Source: Porites lobata (taxonomy: Eukaryota > Cnidaria > Anthozoa > Scleractinia > Poritidae). From it: a stretch of 64,000 nt of DNA. Positions 36,201-44,882 of the stretch are shown piece by piece (within the stretch, counting starts at the first letter, position 1; every line of letters begins with the position of its first letter). Position numbers and translations under genes: made by a program. The DNA lies in the NCBI GenBank assembly GCA_942486035.1, contig CALNXK010000098.1, positions 1,296,001 through 1,360,000 on the forward strand. Reading direction: 5' to 3'. The notes below the pieces were generated by a model that ran no database searches, was not told the DNA's origin, and was given only the letters and a program-made list of their open reading frames with translations.

Positions 36201-39200
36201 AGCATTAAATTAATGCTTTGTGAGAAACACAATTTACAATCAGAACAAACTTTTGAAACACCCTCTAGTTCCCGGGATACTTAACTTTACACCAGCATGA
36301 CAAGCTAATGAGAAACTTATATCAATACAGACATAAAAGAACTTTATTTCACACTTGTGACTAATTTTCTACTTCAAACTGGGCCCAAACATCAATACAC
36401 CAAATGTCAAAGAACGACTGTTCCCAGATTTCCAGATTCCCAGATTTGAGTCTTTGAGTGCTAATTCACAACAGGTTTATCTAAATTTACTTTAAGAGCT
36501 GTGTTCAATGGAAATTAAAGACTTTCTTTGGCAGCACTCACAAAATTTAGGCTGCCTTATTTTTCACTTCTGGTCGGGTGCTACGGGGCAGGGCCTGGAA
36601 ACTGCTAACAAACAGCCCAGGTGGAGATTTCATGCAGAATTTGGCCTTGTGCAGGCAGCAATGAAGGAAGTAGACAAAATAAGTAAAAGCAAATTAGCTT
36701 ATTTAATTTTATTGTTTCTACCGAAACTTTTATTTTTTCAGATCTGACTCACTGACTCATGACTCACCGACTCATTTCATCATGACTCCTTTACACTCCA
36801 AACAATGCAGTTAAGTTGAAAAAGGATTTTACAAAAGTCCCAAGAGTAGGTCTCCTTTTCGATTTTAACTTGCAATATCGGTCTTATTTACGCAACTTTT
36901 AAACTTCTGGCTCAGTTTTCGTTTACTTCTACTTTGGAAATGGAATAATAATTACTCAGAGACAATACAGTGTAAAGAATTGTTGAGAAAAACACCAAAA
37001 ACTTGCCAATTTATGACAAAAAAGGTACTTTAAAAATGAACTAAAACATTCAAAAACGCTTTGATCACTTGACTGATGACGTCATGTCCCTCTTTTGGCC
37101 ATGAAAAAAATTATCAGGTAGAACATTACTTTCCTGCAAATTTTCTCCCCCATGTGATAAAAGGTTGACTTTAACTTCTACAACCCTCAGCCTAGTCTCC
37201 CAACTTTTTTGCTCACGTTCATTACCCCCTTCAATTTTAAATGCTGGATGTCAACTGGTTTATATTTTTTAATTAAAGGCACACACAACTAAAATCTCAA
37301 ATGTGCTATTTGTTTTTAACTCGTTAATGAAATCTTGTCACAGCAACCAAAAAACCTAATTCGGAAATAGTTGCATGACTGATGATGTCATTACCTCAGA
37401 TGCAACATGGGAAGATATTTTATGGCAAATGTTATCTTGTTGTGGTCTGACAGTCTTCTAGATATAAAATTGTCAGACTAGAGTTATAAAGCTTTTTAAA
37501 AAATTGCCTCAAAGGATTCTGGGAGATTTTTTTTATAGTAATTGTAATTTACTTTTATATATTAAAGCAGGATGTTCACATTCCAAAGCAGATCACCAAA
37601 AAATCAAGTAGGAGGTTTTAAATTTGTAGACTTGGCAACACATGCCTGACCAAACATCCAGGGTTCCTTGGAAATTAACATTTTTAATTGATCAAGTGGC
37701 TGCACTAGCTGAACAAGTTAATTCCATCTAATACTATGACTTGGAAATTGCCGTACATTCAGGGGCCAACTATACCACATTTGAATTAAATATACTTACA
37801 TATATTGAAAGTGATCCAACTTTGTCTTCTGTAAAGCTTTTAGGTTTAGTTCCATTTGTGGTGTGATCACACTTTAATGTAATCTTTGTCTGTCTGTCAA
37901 TATAATACATAGTTTGATTGATTTGGTAAAATGAAAACAAATAATTGTAAAACCTAGGAGTTTTTAAATTATCTACATTCGTAAATATTTACTGGCTAAG
38001 ATTATTGTTTAGTTATCTCATATCATTTATATCATATATATTCTCATTATATTCTCATTAACTATATTTGAGTCTGGATAAATATTATTAATTGACAGGA
38101 TAGCTTATTAAAAACACTATTGGCAGCCGAAAGGCCAAATTACGAATAATTTTACATATTTTGGTATTTTAATTATACTACTAAAAGCAAAGCTAAACAA
38201 AAACTTGAAAGAGGTAAAAATCTAACAACATCTAAGAACTAGACTTCTAAACTCTAGAAGAAAAGCCCTGACAAGAATTTACGGGAGCCAAATACAGAAG
38301 ACCTAAGCATCACAAGAATTATTAGAAGGAAGTATTGACATAGAGAACTGTGATTGTGACCTATACACCTGAAAGAACTCTTGTGCGCAGGAATCAGGCC
38401 ATGAAATTTGTGATCACCTGCTTTCAATAATCTCATGAAAAAGACACTTGGTTATAATGTTCCTGCCTTCTTGTATCTCACTTTATTGTGAATGGCCTCT
38501 GCCCTGAATGCAAGACAGCTAGTGTAAAACTTGAAGTCTCTCTAACTGATCTGACAAATAACCTGGCAGCTCATTATGGAAAGCTTGGCATGTTATATTC
38601 CATCGCTCAATGGATGAATACAGGTGATGTAGAAACACAACTGCTCAAATGGGATCTACTTTGCATGGTTGAACAGCCCTAACAAGTGAAGCCTTTATAA
38701 AGGCTGCCTTCCTGGCTATTTCAAAAACAGGAAAGCTGTACATCATTTTCCTTGTCTTTGTCATTATTATTACTTTACAACCGTCATCACTTTTTTTAAG
38801 GCAGCTGATGGTTCAAAACCGAAGCTAGTGCACAGATGAATGAGCCACTGTAGTAATTAACGGGGCAGTGGCATAGCTGCCTTTAAGTCATTAAGCCCGG
38901 GCTTAGCAAAAATTTGGGTTAAAATGAGCTCACGTAATGCAAAGCATCGCCATGTTACAGAAATTGCACCGAAATCAGAAAGAGAAACCCCATCAGGTAT
39001 GGTTTTTGTGCCGGTGCAAGAACTATCCAGTAGAGTGTGAACAATGAATCTGTTGCTGGGCTATCTTGTTTTTTCAAGTAGGTACGTTGTATGGGTCCCA
39101 CTTTGTTTACTTTGCATTGGTAACAGGTTAGAAATTATCATAATGATGGTTAAAAAACTGGAATTTTGTAGGGTCTCAACTCGTAAATAACATCTAGTAA

Positions 39201-42200
39201 ATCTTTCCCCCTTGTTAATTGCCTTTTTGTTTTTATTATGTTGCGGACTGAAAAAGAGTTAATTTCATACCCTGGTTGACTATGTTTATTCTGCATTGAA
39301 ACAGTTACCTTGCTTTTGACAACTAAGAAGAGACACTATAAAGCAAAACATTTAAAGACCTTACAACTGAGAAAGACGCCACTGTGCTCATTTTTCTCCG
39401 TGCCATGTCAGCGTCCACTGTGACTTCAGAAACATGGGTTGTTTACAATTTACAAAAAGTTTCCGCAAAATAGGCAGTTGGAAAGTAAATGGGACGCAAC
39501 CTTTTTTTTCTCGTCACAAAATTTCCAGGGGCAACTGCTGCAAATTAAAGATAATCCTGTTTTCCGGACAGAATGTTTTAAACGGTTCTGAATCCATGTT
39601 CCATTCCTTCATAGCCATATATCTTTACTTGATACCAGTTACAGTTTTTTGTGATCGTTTTTTGGTAAATGGAACTGATTTCTACAAATGGTAAATGGGT
39701 TCTGGGATGAAATTTACCAGACCTGATGAATTTTGCTTACCATTTGCCCAAACCATTATATGATGTAAAACAACCATGATAGTGCACTACGAGAAGGGCG
39801 AAAAGCTCTACATGCGATCAATGATATTGAGAAAACAGCCGATTCCCATCTCTATATGTACACAAGCCAGTCATACCACAGAAAGATACTTATGTCTCTA
39901 TTGAACTTGAGAGATATACATGAGTGTAAATAGAGATCTTTAAAGAATTCAAAAAGGCTTTTGCTGATAATTCACTGCTTATTACTCATTAACCTATTCA
40001 CCCCTGAGCCGCCCTGGTAACCGCCTGTGCAGATCCTCGTCCTTTCTACTGCTAGTGACCTCATCAGTTTTAATGGTTTGCAAGGACAACTTAAATTTGT
40101 CCGCTAACTTATGCAGAGTGAAGAGATCTTTCAAACCATACCAAAATGAGTACATTCTGGTAATTGTACTCGTTCTGGTATGGTTTGAAAGATCTCTTCA
40201 CCCTGCATAAGTTAGCGGACAAAGTTGTCCTTGCAAACCATCAAAACTGATGAGGTCACAAGCGGTAGAAAGGATGTGGATGTGCGCAGGCGGTTACTGA
40301 ATTTCAGTCAAGGACACCAAAAAAAAAGGCAAAAATCCATGTAACATTGACCTGAAAATTTCCATGAAAATCTTGTTCCACTACCCTGCTACCCTTCCTT
40401 TCACCTAGTTCTAAGATCCTAAAAGCTTTCCTAAAAAAGTTTCCCTCCAAAATGAAGCCTACTAAATGCCCAGCAAAAGAAAATAATGACGCAAGAAAAG
40501 CAAAAAAGAGGGGAGGAGGGAAAGCGAGACTGATGTGTCACTTTTAAATCCATGCCCAAACTTCGCAAGCTAATACAATTTTTTCTGCATCTGGATCAGA
40601 AGGCCGCAAAGTGTATGACCTGTACAGTGTAAATAGCTTTATGGTAAGTTTTAGCTCTTTAAAGCACGACAGTGACCAGAAAACCACTCGACTAGCTTCA
40701 AAATTTGTTTTTCGACATAACATCCAGGGATGAATGGGTTAAAGGTAACATTTTAAAGTAAACCGGAACAACTGTGCCATAATTGTTTATACAGGGTGCA
40801 TATAGATTCTTCGCTCTAAAATCAGTTTAAGACTGTTTCCAGATTTTTTTCCAAAACAATAATTTCTTTTTCCAGTTATCAAATAGGTGATCAAATAGGT
40901 GATCAACAGTGACCTTAAAAAAGCAGGAACAAAGCTTTTTTTCATGATGCACTGCAAACATATACGGCTGAGACTGAATAAGATCTGACCAAAACGAAAA
41001 ACAATTCACTTTTATAAAGCAGCTTTGTAGCTTTGAAATAAAGCTCACAACTTTTTATCATTTTTCCAGACTTTTTCCAGGTCTGGAAAAGTTTGCTGGG
41101 CTAATTCTAGACTTTTTCAAGAATTCAAGACTCTGGATGAACCCTCTTTACAGTTCAGCATTAATGTGGGTTGCTATTATATGTCCTCAACCTCCCACCC
41201 CTCCCCCCACCCCCCTAGCTTTTCAGGACTTATACATTGTGGGCTTAAAAGGAAAAAATGGCTGGCTTCGCCCTGGGGGATGCTTAATTCCATTGTGCTT
41301 GTCAATTATACAGTCATTGGCCAGATTCACACACAGATGGACAGCGGTAATTTCTTTTCAAAATCTGTTAAAAGTGACATATAAACAGGTGAATATATCC
41401 AAAATTAAAACCGTTCTGTTTTTACATTAAGTCGGATTATCCATCTGAGGAAATTAGCCTATTTGGATAACACTTCTGTGTATCATACCTTTCACTGCTA
41501 CCACTCGTAGATTTTCCATATGTAATAACTACATTGCCTTCACTGTCCACCGAAAAAGTGGTCTCTTTTGTCCCAGCTGGATATTGAGCATCATTTGTAA
41601 TTTGACAAGACTGAGAAACAAAAGAAAAATAAAGGACCAATGAAAAATAACATGAAAAAAGGAAAAAAATAAGGCATTTTAACACAATTTATTGCCCCCG
41701 CAGGGATTTCGCCTCCCGAGGAGGCACCCTAGTAACTCGCGCATATATTAAGGACAGTACTTACAGTTCAAATATACAGTCGGTATACTAGAAAAAATTT
41801 GCTCGAACTGGGGCCGCGAGGAATCGGTAGGTAATGATGACGTTTCTATTGTTTGCACCCGCAAGTACGAAATGGTTAGGATGACGTAAAGACAGAAAAT
41901 CCCGAGGGGACCACTCAGGTAGATTTTGTGACATTTATTGTGCAGTCATATTTCGATACTCTTTTGCGCTATGCAGTGACATTCTGTGGAGCAGTTGTTT
42001 TGAAAGTTATGGACCAAAAGACACTCGTTATGCGCAGGGGAGGTTATAAGGTGCTTTACACTGTGTAGATATATAAACAGTTGGAGAGTTTGCCAGACAC
42101 AAGTTCACAAATCTTTGATTTATATGGGAAACCTTGCCAGACACTCTTTCTCTCTCTTTGACCGGAATAAGACTCAGCCCCAAACAAGCAAGACGACTGA

Positions 42201-44849
42201 ACAACGACTAGCTTATCACTAGCAGATATGATGGACATTTACAGAAATTCGCTGACAATCAAATTCTGTGCTGACTTATTCCCTGCTCACAGATGTCCTT
42301 CCGTTATAAAGTTTCAAATAAGACTAGAATGCGCTAGCGTGAATCGATCAAACGTCCTTTTAATTTCTAAGGCTTAGTCTTTCCGGCAAATAAAATGAAC
42401 TGAATGTAAAAAGGGAAAGAGACATAGCGAAAAATTCAACTTCTAATTGAATCTTTTCTTATGGTTTAGAATAAACTATTCTCGAAACTGAGGATGTTTT
42501 GATCAAAGCTGTGTAAATCGAGCTGAAATTGTGCGTAGAACCTTGCGTTTCCTGTATTTATCTCACCTATTGTATGGAATATGTGTGAAAATCTTCATTA
42601 TGAATCGGTATATTTCAAAGAGCTACACAACCAGCAAGAATACTATTGACCGACAATATACAAAACGGGGGCAGCTGTAGTGTCAACTATTAGTAGTTAT
42701 TACATAAGAATTAAAGGTTCAACTATTGATTTTATTGAACAAGTGTTTAGATTTTACTAATTTAAAGTGCCTTCATCAATTCTAGCTTTTACACAAGTTT
42801 TGCTTATTGTAAACAGCATACAACCCATTTATTTAAAAAAAATTTGGATTAAGTTATTCAAGACTGATTTAACCAAGTAAAAACAACTGAAAAGTGGTGT
42901 CACATCCAAGGAAAATGGGACTTGGCTTGAGTTGGCAAGGAATTAAGAAACGGTCCAGATAAGAACGATAGCAACAACGGCAACGAACATGTTGCAATGC
43001 AAAAAAGGTGCTAACTTTTCTATTGTCTGTGCTTACTTCTGATTGGCTTAAACAGCAAAAGTTAACAAAACTTCATAAAGCAGTACATATATTCATCCTC
43101 ACTTTCCAACCATCTTCCATATAACAAAATCTGGTCTCAGTTTGAATTTAAAAGAAATCCTATGTGGGGAACATGTAAAATTGTAAACTTTTCTTGGCTA
43201 TTGTTTTCAACTCTTGTGATTGGCCAAAATCTGTTAACACAAAAAAACACCCTTTCAAAGTGGAGTGTAAATGCATTTTATTGCGTAAATGGCCTTCATG
43301 TAGGTTTATGCATTCTCTGCGTAAAAATGAGAACATTCCTATGTGGGGAAAGCACCGTTGCCGCATAACAAAAGAAATTGCTATCCACCTTACCCGGATC
43401 ATTACTTAAGTTCATACATACATACAAGTCATACATACATACATACATACATACACACATACATACATAATTACATGTACCTTTATTTTAACTTGAATTT
43501 TAGAGTAGCTACCCTATATAGCTAATATCTTCGAGAAACAAATAATTTATTTTCTTAATTATTAAGATATCTAATTCTGAAAAAAAAAATACACACACAA
43601 AATAAGACAAAATAGTGAAAACTAATCAAACGTATTCAGACTTTGCACACGTTGCTTAAAATCATTAAAAGTACTGTCCTTAATTCGTCAGGAAGATCGA
43701 TCCATTGCTGGGCGGAAAAATAAGAAAAAGGGTGTAGTCCATAGGTTGTTTTTCTAGGCTTGCTTAGAGTCAACATATGGGTACTGTGCAAATTATAGGT
43801 TGTATGGTAATAGTAAACATATTCCTCATATAAGTTGTATACTCATTAAAAAATAGACTCTTGTAAATTAGTATTAAGAAATTCTGAAGGCGCTTGTTAT
43901 ACAAAGAATTCATTTCAACCTTGTTAAGCAGTGATGTAGTGAGAAGTACAATCATTTAAAATAAATCTAAGAATATACTTGTTAACTGCCTCGAGCTTTT
44001 CACTGTTGCGTGTTCCACAAAAATGCCACACTGAAGAACAATAATAAAAGTGCGGCAGAATGAATGCCTTGTACAACTTAAGCATTTTGTCCTTAGAGAT
44101 GATATTGTGGAACCGTAACATTACATTAAATTGATTTTTATTAAAAACAGTAGATATGTGGCTGTCAAAATTAAGTATATTATCTATAGTCATTCCAAAA
44201 ATATCTAACTCGCATTTCACTAGAAAAGAGAATTTGTGGTCAGTTTGACCAAAGATTAAAGCTTGGTGTTTCTTTGCATTCACAACCAAGTTACCAGGGT
44301 TCTATAACTGCAGTTTTTGCAGGCATTATTTTTTCAAGGAGATTGATCACATATAATGTATAAGAAGGGAAAATGGCTGTCATTGCCCAGCCACCATCAT
44401 AGTTCTCAGCCCTCTTCCTTTCAAACTAGTTTTGATTTTCACTTAATTTTTGATTTTACCTTTGTTTCCTAAACTACAACATTAGATTATATTGACAGGT
44501 TTTATTGCTTCACTCCCTATTTCAAGAGGTGTAAATGTAAATATCTTATTATCCACTCCCCACAGGGCTTTTCAGGGATAATTTACAACACTGGTTGGGG
44601 GACTTTGTCAGACTGCTTAAGGTGCAGTTTACAAGTACTGAAGGAATGAGTGATGATGCCCCCATACATGAGTGTGAAAGTGAGATAGACCACTACACCG
44701 GGCACTACGTGCCCTACTCTTTACGAAGAAGTGTGTGGGTTCTTTAACGTCCCACAGATTTATTTCATGTGCAAGGGCTTGTGAGACGGGGCCTACGGTT
44801 TATCGTCCTTATCCGAGAAGACTAGAAAGTCTAACCATTTGCAGATTTT

Positions 44850-44882
<33 letters not shown>

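Larger units (their letters stand above)
33236..36790. mobile_element. 3.5-kb TIR element with TGAGTCA-array ends, containing three other elements
   Basis: Arms of about 200 bp (33240-33410 plus 33645-33690, and 36590-36787) are inverted copies. Each begins with a run of TGAGTCA motifs followed by GATCTGAAAAAATAAAAGTT and later TGCTGCCTGCACAAGGCC. The interior holds other transposons and no intact ORF, so the original superfamily is unknown. Confidence 0.75.

Noticed and set aside
38488..38682. Plus-strand ORF with a CPEC zinc-knuckle-like start.
   Set aside because: No second pair of cysteines, no splice signals and no family match by memory. It is likely a chance ORF.
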